Below are positions 7,086-14,798 of a DNA stretch of 22,762 nucleotides, piece by piece (position 1 is the stretch's first letter; each line of letters starts with the position of its first letter). Location of the stretch: the IMG/VR virus record IMGVR_UViG_3300045911_000169, positions 1-22,762 of that record, one strand, 5' to 3'. The translations under genes and the position numbers were made by a program. The stretch is from a virus. The notes beneath the pieces were generated by a model. That model did no database searches and was not told the origin of the DNA. It worked only from the letters and a program-made list of their open reading frames with translations.

Positions 7086-7264
7086 TAGTTTTCATTCCGT
7101 GGAATTAAGGCACGCAACACACGAAGTACAATATCATCCGCCGGACTTGATGACGCCCTGACATACTCAGTTAGTAGGTCGGAATGAATCAAATCTCTCA
7201 ACAACGGGTCTAAATCCGGCAGCGCAGATTTCGCTTGGAACAAACGTCGTAGTAACTCGATCAT
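7085..7264 (-). CDS. 59-aa protein translationally coupled to the secreted protease
   Basis: Reading the minus strand from the ATG at 7264 gives a 59-residue acidic/leucine-rich protein beginning MIELLRRLFQAK and ending RALIPRNEN. GAGG lies 9 bases before the ATG. The stop TAA overlaps the protease ATG as TAATG, strong evidence that it is a real gene translated ahead of the protease. It has no signal peptide, membrane segment or cysteine and is predicted mainly helical. I do not recognise a family. It could be a cytoplasmic inhibitor or chaperone of the protease, or simply a leader peptide that sets protease translation; both are inference from position. Confidence 0.6.
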   Translation of the reverse strand: MIELLRRLFQAKSALPDLDPLLRDLIHSDLLTEYVRASSSPADDIVLRVLRALIPRNEN

Positions 7265-7424
7265 ACTCTCACGCCTCTTAGAATGTCACACGAATAAAAG
7301 AATTTTTATATATATCGTATATAAATTGGTTGATCCGTCCCTGAAATAAAAAAACGAAATAGAAAAATCATCGAATCATCTTCTCATTCTGATCGAGTAG
7401 GCAAAATTTGCGTTCAATAAACCC
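7265..7424. promoter_or_regulatory. A/T-rich leader of the protease unit with an inverted repeat
   Basis: This intergenic stretch separates the tail fibre gene from the 59-aa/protease unit. It contains TTTATATA (7305-7312) and TATATAAA (7318-7325), an 8-bp inverted repeat with a 5-nt centre, 41-60 bases upstream of the ATG at 7264. That is where a minus-strand promoter or operator would be expected. No convincing -35 box could be picked, and no terminator was found after the fibre gene. Confidence 0.35.
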
Positions 7425-7480
7425 TCGGCTTGCAGGATTCCCCGCTGCGGTTGGAGGGGAAATTCGAGGTCGCTTGTGGA
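7425..7480. repeat. Diverged copy of the 5931-6009 repeat
   Basis: GCTGCGGTTGGAGGGGAAAT followed by TCGAGG matches the GCTGCGGTTGGATGGGAAAT/CCGAGG of the first repeat with very few changes. It is preceded by TGCAGGATTCCCCG, matching TGCAGGAACCCCCG. The copy is in the same orientation and lies just past the end of the tail fibre gene. Together with 5931-6009 it brackets the 59-aa/protease unit. Confidence 0.75.
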
Positions 7481-7488
7481 ATGCGAAA

Positions 7489-9252
7489 CTAGAACCCCAA
7501 AATGAGGACGGAAACAGCCGGCTGATCGCCGGGCATATTCAAAAGAATATTAAATTCTACAAACGTTAGACCTATGATCGTGATATTCGCACGAGCAAGA
7601 AATGTCGGCGTAATAAACACCGCCGGCGGACCTTGAGTCGCAGGATAGGTAACGCGATAGGTCAACGGCCCTAGGAATTGCAAGTTGCATCCGTTAGTGG
7701 ATTGTATAGTCGGTGGCGGCCCGTTCCCATTAGTCGAGAAATTGATCCATCGTTGCGTCAAATTCTGAGGCGGTACAGGCGGAGGCGGAGGCGGAGGCGG
7801 GCCACCGGTTGCCACTAATGCACCGCCCATAAATGCTAGGCCGGCACCGAGAGGAATTTCCGTACATGCTCCAGTTATCGGGTTAGGATTCCCGAGTAAT
7901 CTCTCGCCTGTTACGTTCTGGATTTTGGAGTATGTCACAGCATTAGCGGCGATCTTTGGCGTTGTTATAGTGTCATTATCAATCGTCCAAACTGTTCCGC
8001 CACTACTAACCGTTATATCGCCTTTGTCTCCTTCACTAACTCCGCCACCGCCTCCGGTCCCAATTTCCCAGCATATGCCGCCGGCAAATTTATTGCCGAT
8101 CCCGTCTGTTCCTGTAACGCCCTCTTTCGCACTAGTGCCGTTCCCACAAACGAAATTTTGTCTCGCTTGTATTTTGCCATTCGTTGCAAAAATTGCGTTC
8201 CTCTCGGTTCCTGCAAAATCCACTAGAGGCGGGATAGTTGGCGGGTTATTTGAACGAACGAACAGGAAATGATATCGATCAAATGAGTCGTCTTGAACAC
8301 GCAAGCCGATTCCTCGAATTGGTTGAGAATTAAACTCATTCTCGACATAAAAAGAAGCGTATCGCAAAATGTCATCGTATTCATTTCGCAAATGGAACGC
8401 TTTCGTTTTCATCTCAACTAGGTCAAACGTGCCTTTTCGTGGAGCCGATAGGAATTCATCAAAAAATTTTAATGCGTTTAATTCGTATCGAACTGCCGCT
8501 TTGCTAGTATCGTCATCGATTGTAATTTGCGAATGGAAATTTTTGATACCACGCCCCATATCCTGATTAGCGAGCGAGACTATACCGACTTGCGTTTTAG
8601 TGACGTAACGGTTGTTCATTCTCCAATTCGGTTCGCAATTCAAATCGACTAAACAGCGATAAATCTCAGGCGGTCCAGAGTCGGCTAAATCTAAACAGAG
8701 AACACGATGCGGGCCGTCTCTTGTGATAATGGCACGATCTGAAATTGGATCAATCGTAATCGCTTGCCCGTGATTGCGAGCAATTAAACTAGAATCGTCA
8801 CACTGCGCTAAACCTACAGCGACTCCTTTAATGGCCACACGTCCATAAGATTGCGCTGGGATCGGCTCTAATGCGATCCCATTCATGACATAGCTAGGGA
8901 ATGGCTCGCTCGGTGGCGGGACCGGCAGGCCGACAGTGTCGACAACATCCTCGGGCATCATAGCCGACCAACTAAGCGGCCAAATACTCACGACCCGATT
9001 CAGCGAAAAATCTTTCAATCGATCGTCTAGCGTGTGGAATGTTACGCCAGTATAAGGCCGCCAAATATAAACGAAGTTTGATATGTCAATATCTTCGGTG
9101 GATTCATTTTTCGCCCATAAATACAAGGCGTTGCCGCCAGATTCATAAACGACTTCATCACCACCAACCTTAACTCTGTTGGCCAATTCGACGAGCTTGT
9201 TCCAGTCGCTTGCCGCAATGGAAAGCGGGTCGCCAACATTCTTTTTTTTCAT
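7489..9252 (-). CDS. Tail fibre / receptor-binding protein
   Basis: This is a 587-aa protein at the end of the tail module. From about residue 408 it has the fibre signature GDKGDITVSSGGTVW..DNDTITTPKIAANAVTYSKIQNV..RLLGNPNP. This is a variant of the GD(I/V)xVSGxGT..I.N.AVT..KI....V...RLLGR segments seen in many phage tail fibres. A run of eight prolines (near 485-492) separates this from a short beta-rich C-terminal domain likely to be the receptor-binding tip. The N-terminal half (1-400) has no motif I recognise and presumably attaches to the tail. The start ATG overlaps the upstream stop (ATGA) and has AGGGA 7 bases before it. No chaperone or collagen-like triplets are seen. Confidence 0.75.
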   Translation of the reverse strand: MKKKNVGDPLSIAASDWNKLVELANRVKVGGDEVVYESGGNALYLWAKNESTEDIDISNFVYIWRPYTGVTFHTLDDRLKDFSLNRVVSIWPLSWSAMMPEDVVDTVGLPVPPPSEPFPSYVMNGIALEPIPAQSYGRVAIKGVAVGLAQCDDSSLIARNHGQAITIDPISDRAIITRDGPHRVLCLDLADSGPPEIYRCLVDLNCEPNWRMNNRYVTKTQVGIVSLANQDMGRGIKNFHSQITIDDDTSKAAVRYELNALKFFDEFLSAPRKGTFDLVEMKTKAFHLRNEYDDILRYASFYVENEFNSQPIRGIGLRVQDDSFDRYHFLFVRSNNPPTIPPLVDFAGTERNAIFATNGKIQARQNFVCGNGTSAKEGVTGTDGIGNKFAGGICWEIGTGGGGGVSEGDKGDITVSSGGTVWTIDNDTITTPKIAANAVTYSKIQNVTGERLLGNPNPITGACTEIPLGAGLAFMGGALVATGGPPPPPPPPVPPQNLTQRWINFSTNGNGPPPTIQSTNGCNLQFLGPLTYRVTYPATQGPPAVFITPTFLARANITIIGLTFVEFNILLNMPGDQPAVSVLILGF

Positions 9253-10106
9253 CGTCCGATCCCTAAATCTCTCAAATTTGCAGATTCATATACACGTTCA
9301 ACAAACACGGCATAAGGGACGTTTACTAGTCCTCGACCGGCTACTACCGCTTTCTCATAAGCGACCCATAGATACTCGTGACCTTTTTTGTTCACGGGAT
9401 CGCATCCATCAAACGCTACAATACCTATTTGATTTTTTGATACTTCAAACGTGTAGGTAATTTTGACTATTTGCGAATCCTGTTGTGCTATCTGAGCGGA
9501 AACGAATCGCACTTCACCGGCTTCAAATGTACGCCACGCGACCGAATTAACTTTGCCACGCAATTCCATCAATCGTTTGATATATTCCCAACGTATCAAA
9601 TTTCTTTGAAACGTCCAAACCTCGGAGAATGTCATTTTTGTAGTGTCAATATCTACGCCTTCAACTCCATCAGGCGTAACATTGATCGCACGCTTAAAAT
9701 CAGGAAGCGGCCTTAAATCTGCCGGACTTTTGGCCGATGCTCTAGTTTCTAACGATTGAGTAATTTTTAGAGTTTGCGAGGAAATGTCAACGGTTGCATC
9801 CGCTGTAAATATGTCAGTATCGCTAGGATCATATGACGCATTAGCATCGGGGGTAGTTGGGTTATCGCTGCCTTCACGGGTACCTAAACGATAATCTACT
9901 ACGCATTCCCATTTATCATAGCCGACCGGCTTAATTGATCCACCGGCTCGTAGCAAGCCGTCATAGGTCAGAGGCGAATAGGAAATAATCAGCGATCGTA
10001 CTAACGGCTCGCTTGTTAATCCTGTAACGAGATAGGTCAAAGACGCTGAAGGGTTCTCGCCCCATTGCGTCATCGGTGCCGAGACTAATTCAATTACGCT
10101 TGCCAT
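9249..10106 (-). CDS. Distal tail / baseplate-type structural protein (family not recognised)
   Basis: This 285-aa soluble protein is rich in predicted beta strands and has no signal or membrane segment. It lies between the tape measure and the tail fibre gene (18-base gap upstream, 4-base ATGA overlap downstream). In siphophages that position holds distal tail, hub or baseplate proteins. I assign the role from position only. The ATG at 10106 has a poor Shine-Dalgarno (TTTTAGAAT before it), so its translation may depend on coupling with the tape measure gene. Confidence 0.6.
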   Translation of the reverse strand: MASVIELVSAPMTQWGENPSASLTYLVTGLTSEPLVRSLIISYSPLTYDGLLRAGGSIKPVGYDKWECVVDYRLGTREGSDNPTTPDANASYDPSDTDIFTADATVDISSQTLKITQSLETRASAKSPADLRPLPDFKRAINVTPDGVEGVDIDTTKMTFSEVWTFQRNLIRWEYIKRLMELRGKVNSVAWRTFEAGEVRFVSAQIAQQDSQIVKITYTFEVSKNQIGIVAFDGCDPVNKKGHEYLWVAYEKAVVAGRGLVNVPYAVFVERVYESANLRDLGIGR

Positions 10107-10124
10107 ATTCTAAAACTCAATCAA

Positions 10125-11957
10125 TTAAACAAATTTGAATACGTTGATAAACTGAGCGATTTGGTCGTTCATATCCTCGATACCTTTTTCGATATTTTTT
10201 TGTACGTCTAATTGTTTTTTCTCTATCTCAGTTATGCCGCCAATTCCACCGAAAACTTGTTGGTAGTTGGATGCGGAGAACACGCCTCTAGACGCAGACA
10301 AAATCGCTGGCCCGAGTTGTTTTTTGCTCGATGTCATTTTTTGTTCTTGATTCTGCATCGCTTCTTTAAGCGCTCTTTTTGCAGCCGCTTCGCCTATGAG
10401 TTCGTCTAGTTTGTTTTGTTCTTCTGCGAGCTTCTCTCGTGCATCTTCGAGCGCTTTTTCTCTCGCATTCAATCGTTCTTGCCGTTTTTGCTCACGCTCT
10501 TTTTGTATCTCGGCTTGCAATTCCCTTATGCGTGCTGGATTGCGTGCTAGTTCCTCGGCTTTTGCTAGTTTCTCAGCGAGTTCGTCGAATCCAAGCGACT
10601 TGGCGGCCTTCCGCAATGTTGAGTAAATTTTTTCAAACACCGATGAGAATTTCCGAAAGAGGAACGAGTAAAAATCGAGGATAACATCAGTTATCGACTC
10701 ACCTATTTTGTGCCAACCGTCTACAAAAAATCCCTTGAAGCGGTTCCAGATTCGTTGCATTTTAACGACTAAATCTTGCCACAAAACGAGCAACGATTGA
10801 ACGAGGATAGAGAACGCTAGTTTAATATCGCCAGCGAGTATTGCGTCTTTTATCCCAGCGAAAACGCCGCCTAAAAAATCCTTCACGCTTGCGAACATTT
10901 CTCGAATTGGCTCGCCTAAATCTAGCAAGCTATACAGAGCGTAAGCGAGTCCGGCAACGATCGCTACCACAAGCGCAATCTTCAACGCAGCGACAGAGAA
11001 TACCGCCGAAAATACTGCGCCGATTGTGGTAGCAATGGTGACAAGCCCGCCAATGGCAACGGATGCAATTGCAGCGGCTCCACCGATACCTAGTAACGCA
11101 ATCCCAACAGCACTAATAGCAGCGGCAACTATGCCTACAATTTGAACGAGCGAACGATTCTCTTGAATGAATTCTCTGACACTTTTACCAACGTCAAAGA
11201 TTACGGTACCTATTTCCCGCATCGTTTCTTTGCTCGGGAGTATCGCTTGACCTAGAGATATAAACGTATATTTCAATGTTGATATGATTTTTTCTAACTG
11301 ATCCATCGCCTCGGTTGCAAGCTCGGCATCTTCCGTGCTGACGCTTGCTCCAATCGCCTTCGCCTCTTTGCGATACTCTCTGATAGCAGCGCTCCCTTTA
11401 CCTAGCAGCGCAGCGGCCTTCCCGCCTTTTTCTCCAAGCAATTGCATCGCCAGAGCGTTTCTTTTGGCCGGATTCTCTATAGTCGCAAGCCCGTCAGCGA
11501 TCGCCTCTAGTTGCTGGTCTATCGGCAGGTTGATAATATCCTGCACATTCACGCCTAGTTCGGCGAACTTGTTTGCTAGTTCAGCATTCCCGCTCGCCGC
11601 AGCGGCGATATTTTTTTGCATGTCCTTGAGTATGTCGGCAGTATCTTCGGTCGATAATCCTACACGCTCAAACGCATAAGCTAATTCTGATACGATCTCG
11701 GTCGAAGTGCCGAATCGCTCGGCCATTTTGGCGATTGCATCAGCACGAGAAATGAAATTGTCAGCGGCTTTTGCAAGCGTACCTAGGACACTACCACCGA
11801 ACCCTGAAACAGCGGCCCCAACTATTGAGATTTTTTTTGCAAACGCGAGCAATGCTTTTTTAGAACGTTCTAACGCCTTTATGAATTTACTATCGTTTGC
11901 GAATATCTCAACAAACGCCTTGCCGGCTCGTATTGCTCCCGATGAACTATTACTCAT
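10125..11957 (-). CDS. Tail tape measure protein
   Basis: This 610-aa protein has the tape measure pattern. Its N-terminal part has MAERFGTSTEIVSELAYAF, the LSTED..D.L.DMQKN segment and AMQLLGEKGGKA, characteristic of the TP901/lambda-type tape measure family. Several hydrophobic segments follow (about 40-65 and 268-345). A long charged coiled coil runs from about 450 to 540, with repeated REKAL/REKLAEEQ units. It sits directly after the tail chaperones G and GT, as in lambda, and its ATG overlaps the GT stop (ATGA). The general rule of about 0.15 nm of tail per residue would predict a tail near 90 nm; that is inference. No sheath gene is seen, so the tail is probably non-contractile. Confidence 0.88.
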   Translation of the reverse strand: MSNSSSGAIRAGKAFVEIFANDSKFIKALERSKKALLAFAKKISIVGAAVSGFGGSVLGTLAKAADNFISRADAIAKMAERFGTSTEIVSELAYAFERVGLSTEDTADILKDMQKNIAAAASGNAELANKFAELGVNVQDIINLPIDQQLEAIADGLATIENPAKRNALAMQLLGEKGGKAAALLGKGSAAIREYRKEAKAIGASVSTEDAELATEAMDQLEKIISTLKYTFISLGQAILPSKETMREIGTVIFDVGKSVREFIQENRSLVQIVGIVAAAISAVGIALLGIGGAAAIASVAIGGLVTIATTIGAVFSAVFSVAALKIALVVAIVAGLAYALYSLLDLGEPIREMFASVKDFLGGVFAGIKDAILAGDIKLAFSILVQSLLVLWQDLVVKMQRIWNRFKGFFVDGWHKIGESITDVILDFYSFLFRKFSSVFEKIYSTLRKAAKSLGFDELAEKLAKAEELARNPARIRELQAEIQKEREQKRQERLNAREKALEDAREKLAEEQNKLDELIGEAAAKRALKEAMQNQEQKMTSSKKQLGPAILSASRGVFSASNYQQVFGGIGGITEIEKKQLDVQKNIEKGIEDMNDQIAQFINVFKFV

Positions 11958-12612
11958 AGCGATGCCTTTTTTTTGGTTATTTGCCGCAGTGCGAAACCCA
12001 ATAGGTCAAATGCCATGCGTTGGCTTTCAGGCGTAACTTCCTCGATTATTCTATACCGTTGCGGTAGTAGTTTATTCAGATCGGTCGGGCTTTTTCTCAG
12101 CGAAACTGAGTCGGCGATATATGCCGCTAGTATTGCTGATCGTTGCCATTCTGCACGCTGCCTACCATCGGCCATAAATAGTAATTGTCGCATGGAAAAC
12201 GGTAGTGGATTTATGCCAGCGATGCCGGCAAGCTCGAAACAGATTCGCTCTAAATTTCCTCGATCTTCTCGTTTATCTCCGCCTCGATTTTGCTCCAGAT
12301 ATGCCCGATCTTCTTCGGCAATTTCTCCCGAATGCTCGGGCTCGGGGAAAAATTTATCACTAACTCAACGATCGCTCTCGTCGCCTCGCCAATCATTCTG
12401 CCGTCAAGTAACTCGGCGATTTCGTCTTCGCTTTTTTTGGAGAGTATAGCTAACGTTTGAACGATAGCTTCAATGTTGGATAGTTTATCGGCTTCGCCTT
12501 CACGGAAGAAATTGAATAGATCAATCTGCGTTTTCGCCTTGATTTTTAGGGCGATGGCAACATTTATCGGGTAGAGTAATAACTCGCCACCGCTTTCATT
12601 ATGAATGATCAT
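11954..12612 (-). CDS. Tail assembly chaperone GT, made by -1 frameshift from G
   Basis: The T frame is open from upstream of 12349 down to the TGA at 11954-11956. It contains LERICFELAGIAGI, PFSMRQLLFMADGR and RAEWQRSAILAAYIA, the usual pattern of lambda gpT-like extensions. It has no good start of its own; its first ATG (12193) lies in the middle of this conserved block. Translation would begin at 12612 as G, slip -1 at A AAT TTT (12349-12355), and continue in the T frame to give an 88 + 131 = 219-aa fusion. GT is the minor chaperone that recruits tail tube protein to the tape measure. Listing 11954-12193 as a separate gene would be a mistake. Confidence 0.8.
12250..12612 (-). CDS. Tail assembly chaperone G
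   Basis: This 120-aa product of the unshifted frame begins MIIHNESGGE. It is mostly helical, with LSNIEAIVQTLAILS and DEIAELLDGR..GEATRAIVELV, resembling phage tail assembly chaperones of the G type. It binds the tape measure during tail building and is absent from the virion in lambda. GGAG lies 9 bases before the ATG at 12612, which overlaps the end of the HK97-gp10-like gene by 14 bases. It stops at TAG (12252-12250), past the slip site, so most ribosomes give G and a minority give GT. Confidence 0.78.
   Translation of the reverse strand: MIIHNESGGELLLYPINVAIALKIKAKTQIDLFNFFREGEADKLSNIEAIVQTLAILSKKSEDEIAELLDGRMIGEATRAIVELVINFSPSPSIREKLPKKIGHIWSKIEAEINEKIEEI
12349..12355 (-). promoter_or_regulatory. 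Programmed -1 frameshift site A AAT TTT
   Basis: In the G frame the codons read ATA AAT TTT TCC, so the heptamer is A AAT TTT in the required X XXY YYZ register. Slipping back one base joins G residue 88 to an open frame of 131 codons ending at 11954. It is followed by a C/G-rich stretch (CCCCGAGCCCGAG) that could pair downstream, but I did not establish a pseudoknot. Confidence 0.75.
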
Positions 12613-13027
12613 TGAACGAATCTCCGAAAAATAGAGACGGGTTGACCTTTTTTTCTTGCTCTAGTGCTGGACGCATAAACGGTCGTTTTTGGTAGCGTAA
12701 TTGACGGCCTCGATCGGTTACTCTAATGCCGCCATACTCTAGCAGCGAGGGCGCTTCCTTTTTTTTGAGAGCGATCGGGCCAACGAAAACCCTACCCGTG
12801 TCAGGTTCGTAAGCGAAATAGATATGCTTTCGTAGAAGCCCGATATGAGAATGCGGCGGGTTATTCGGATCGCTTACTCGCTTGCTCTTTCTGATAGACG
12901 TTTGAGCACGACGACGAACAAACGCACCCGCTTTGGAAAGCGACTTCCTTTTCGCTTTATCCAACGCTTTGATAACTTTCTCATTATCAAAAAATAAACG
13001 CTCTACTCGTGCCTTTATGTCAATCAT
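12599..13027 (-). CDS. HK97 gp10-like tail completion protein
   Basis: This 142-aa basic protein has an N-terminal helix-rich KAKRKSLSKAGAFVRRRAQTSIR region, PPHSHIGLLRKHIYFAYEP, VFVGP, LLEYGG and RPFMRPALEQE. This is the pattern of the HK97 gp10/minor tail protein family that joins the tail tube to the neck. It lies downstream of the tail tube gene, not upstream as in HK97 and lambda. The ATG at 13027 has no Shine-Dalgarno; instead a recurring motif (ATCAAA-N4-GTTTATAT, 13026-13043) ends at the start codon. It overlaps the G gene by 14 bases. Confidence 0.75.
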   Translation of the reverse strand: MIDIKARVERLFFDNEKVIKALDKAKRKSLSKAGAFVRRRAQTSIRKSKRVSDPNNPPHSHIGLLRKHIYFAYEPDTGRVFVGPIALKKKEAPSLLEYGGIRVTDRGRQLRYQKRPFMRPALEQEKKVNPSLFFGDSFNDHS

Positions 13028-13051
13028 ATAAACGTTCTTTGATATGTCAGA

Positions 13052-13525
13052 TTATGCGAAATCAATCCAAGTCGGCGTGTCAGGCGCAGTAATTTTGACC
13101 GCTTTAGGTTTCTCGGCTGCGTTGCTAGAAGTCGGTGCTAGTTCAATGTCACGATAAAGGACCGAACCGAGATTTTGTTCCTGCGACCATGTAAATACAC
13201 GGGCAAGGAATCGATAACCCGTTACTCCAACAACGCTTAAAGGGCCGTCAAGGCAGAGAATGTCGAGCGTGCTACCATTTATGTACGCCTGACGAACCGC
13301 CTCGTAATCCTCATCGTCATAGATTACTCGGATTTTGGCCGTGATGGAAATATCAACGACCCCCGGCTCGTAGGTTGCCACCGGCCCAGTTAAGCGAGTA
13401 TGCGTCGAGACCTTCTCTCGCGCATCATTGATAGAGCAATCGCCAACGATTGGAATTTCGTTCCATACTGGCGCATCATAGGTCCCCGCGTTGCGATATA
13501 GTTTCGCGTTGAATCCAAACGGCAT
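13052..13525 (-). CDS. Major tail (tube) protein
   Basis: This 157-aa protein with strong beta-sandwich character starts MPFGFNAKLYRN. It has the CSINDAREKVSTHTR segment seen near the start of many tube proteins, the central ISITAKIRVIYDDEDYEAVRQAYINGSTLDI block, and a final RDIELAPT strand. This fits the siphophage tail tube fold, which stacks as hexamers around the tape measure. Position agrees: it follows the neck genes and precedes the chaperones. AGAGGG with a 7-base spacer supports the ATG at 13525. Confidence 0.72.
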   Translation of the reverse strand: MPFGFNAKLYRNAGTYDAPVWNEIPIVGDCSINDAREKVSTHTRLTGPVATYEPGVVDISITAKIRVIYDDEDYEAVRQAYINGSTLDILCLDGPLSVVGVTGYRFLARVFTWSQEQNLGSVLYRDIELAPTSSNAAEKPKAVKITAPDTPTWIDFA

Positions 13526-13551
13526 GAATTAACCCTCTAATGCTCAATTGA

Positions 13552-14016
13552 TTAACTAATTATTGTACGCAATGTAATTTCAAGCTCGGAGTAAAATACC
13601 TTATACTCTCTCGCCATGTCGGCATCGCTGGCCACTAGGTTCACGATGGAAATAATCTCGTAATCGTCGAAATATTCTTCCTCGTAAATTGGGAAAAAAA
13701 TCTCTTTCTCGACAAACTCTTTTTTCTCTCGTATAAACGCATCAAATGGTATTGATTGATCTAAGGCATATCGCTGAGCGATAATCAATCCTAAGCGAAC
13801 TACGAAGAATTCCTCGGAGCGTGTGAGAGAATCACCGACCTCGTAATTCATAGGAACGATGATGATATTCAGATTATCTAGCATCGTCCCTTTATCGCGG
13901 TCGTTTATTTCTATCTGCGGGGATTCCTTTATCGCATAAACGATTGTTGGATCATCCAAACGATCTTCCAGATATTCCCTAATCAATTCGCAGCACAAGT
14001 CGACACTAGCGGCCAT
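13552..14016 (-). CDS. Probable tail terminator / neck protein
   Basis: This 154-aa acidic protein has helix-rich N-terminal (LCCELIREYLEDRLDD) and beta-rich middle parts, ending in a strand (ELEITLRTII). Length, fold pattern and position between head closure and tail tube genes resemble gpU-like tail terminators, which cap the tail before joining the head. No diagnostic motif is visible, so the role is inferred from gene order. It starts 3 bases before the head closure stop on the same strand, with AGGT upstream. Confidence 0.55.
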   Translation of the reverse strand: MAASVDLCCELIREYLEDRLDDPTIVYAIKESPQIEINDRDKGTMLDNLNIIIVPMNYEVGDSLTRSEEFFVVRLGLIIAQRYALDQSIPFDAFIREKKEFVEKEIFFPIYEEEYFDDYEIISIVNLVASDADMAREYKVFYSELEITLRTIIS

Positions 14017-14019
14017 ATT

Positions 14020-14394
14020 CTACCTACGCTTTGTGTGGATTCTGACTATCTCTCTCGCTGAATCAATGTAACGCCAAGGCGGGTCAGTTACGCCCGATGG
14101 AACCGAGACTACGAAGGCGATTTCTTCTCCGTTGATATTCTCTAGGATTATGTCGTCCTCTTGCGGCTCGCCAAATTCCTCGAATATCTCTGAGATTGCG
14201 AGCATGTAATCTCGTTCACTCCAAGTAACGTAATTGCCGAACCCGCCTCGATCAATTGAGGAAAAAAGAGTACGGCCCGCCCACGCTTTGACAATCTTTT
14301 GATTATCTCCACGTTTGTAGGTTACGTTTGTTCCGACAGATTTTGCAAGCGTTGATGCGAGAAAAAAGCTCGCCGCCTGCTTGAACAAACTCAT
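14020..14394 (-). CDS. Probable head closure / head-tail joining protein
   Basis: This 124-aa protein contains VTYKRG, a central WSERDYMLAISEIFEEFGEPQEDDIILE block and a C-terminal PPWRYIDSAREIVRIHTKR. This combination is seen in lambda FII-like/stopper proteins of many siphophages, where the last part gives the conserved PWRY..D...R..HTK. It would sit under the portal and hold the packaged DNA. GAGG 9 bases before the ATG at 14394 supports the start. Confidence 0.62.
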   Translation of the reverse strand: MSLFKQAASFFLASTLAKSVGTNVTYKRGDNQKIVKAWAGRTLFSSIDRGGFGNYVTWSERDYMLAISEIFEEFGEPQEDDIILENINGEEIAFVVSVPSGVTDPPWRYIDSAREIVRIHTKRR

Positions 14395-14415
14395 ACGCTT
14401 TATCCTCGAAATGAA

Positions 14416-14748
14416 TTACATCGACGGCATATGAACCACTAGGCAAGTTTCGCCATCGCCAGCGCAAGCGGTAGCAGTAACACCGAAGACCTTATTCGTG
14501 CCCGCCGTGAGCGTAACTTTATTCGCCGTGTTGTCCCAATAGACTTTTTTATCTGCCGCGATTACGCCATCACCTACACAACGATAAACACCGCCAAACG
14601 ATGCCAATGAACCTAGTTCATTCGCTGCGATTGCTCGATGAGCAATGCGAACAGTGTCGTTGGTTACTACTACCATTCCAGCATCTATCGGAGCCGATGG
14701 CGTGTAGTCAATCATTAGAGGGTTCCCATGTACGAAAGTCGCTTCCAT
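14416..14748 (-). CDS. DUF2190-type capsid cement (decoration) protein
   Basis: This is a 110-aa, beta-rich, glycine/alanine-rich protein starting MEATFVHGNP. It has the family's typical PIDAGMVVV, GVYRCVGDG and KVYWDNTANKVT parts. DUF2190 proteins are found directly after capsid genes and act as trimeric cement on the shell. Here it comes right after the portal-protease-capsid ORF. AGGTGA 5 bases before the ATG at 14748 supports the start and suggests strong expression. Confidence 0.75.
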   Translation of the reverse strand: MEATFVHGNPLMIDYTPSAPIDAGMVVVTNDTVRIAHRAIAANELGSLASFGGVYRCVGDGVIAADKKVYWDNTANKVTLTAGTNKVFGVTATACAGDGETCLVVHMPSM

Positions 14749-14757
14749 ATGTCACCT

Positions 14758-14775
14758 TTCAAATTTTGTTTATAT
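14758..14775 (+). promoter_or_regulatory. Plus-strand copy of the TCAAA-N4-GTTTATAT motif
   Basis: TTCAAA-TTTT-GTTTATAT lies in the gap between the capsid ORF and the cement gene. It matches, with one change, the motif seen on the minus strand at 9065-9082, 13026-13043 and 22666-22683. Function unknown. Confidence 0.35.
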
Positions 14776-14798
14776 GTTAGTATGTTAGATCGTTTGAA

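Noticed and set aside
11954-12193. Separate 79-aa gene before the tape measure
   Set aside because: Its frame is open and conserved upstream of its first ATG, so it is the C-terminal part of the frameshifted GT chaperone.
12251-12257. AAATTTA heptamer at the end of G as the slip site
   Set aside because: It is a slippery sequence but in the wrong register for the G frame; the upstream A AAT TTT is in the correct register.
11335-12449. Plus-strand ORFs of 109-158 codons
   Set aside because: They are antisense shadows of the tape measure and chaperone genes, rich in serine/alanine/arginine as expected from the opposite strand.
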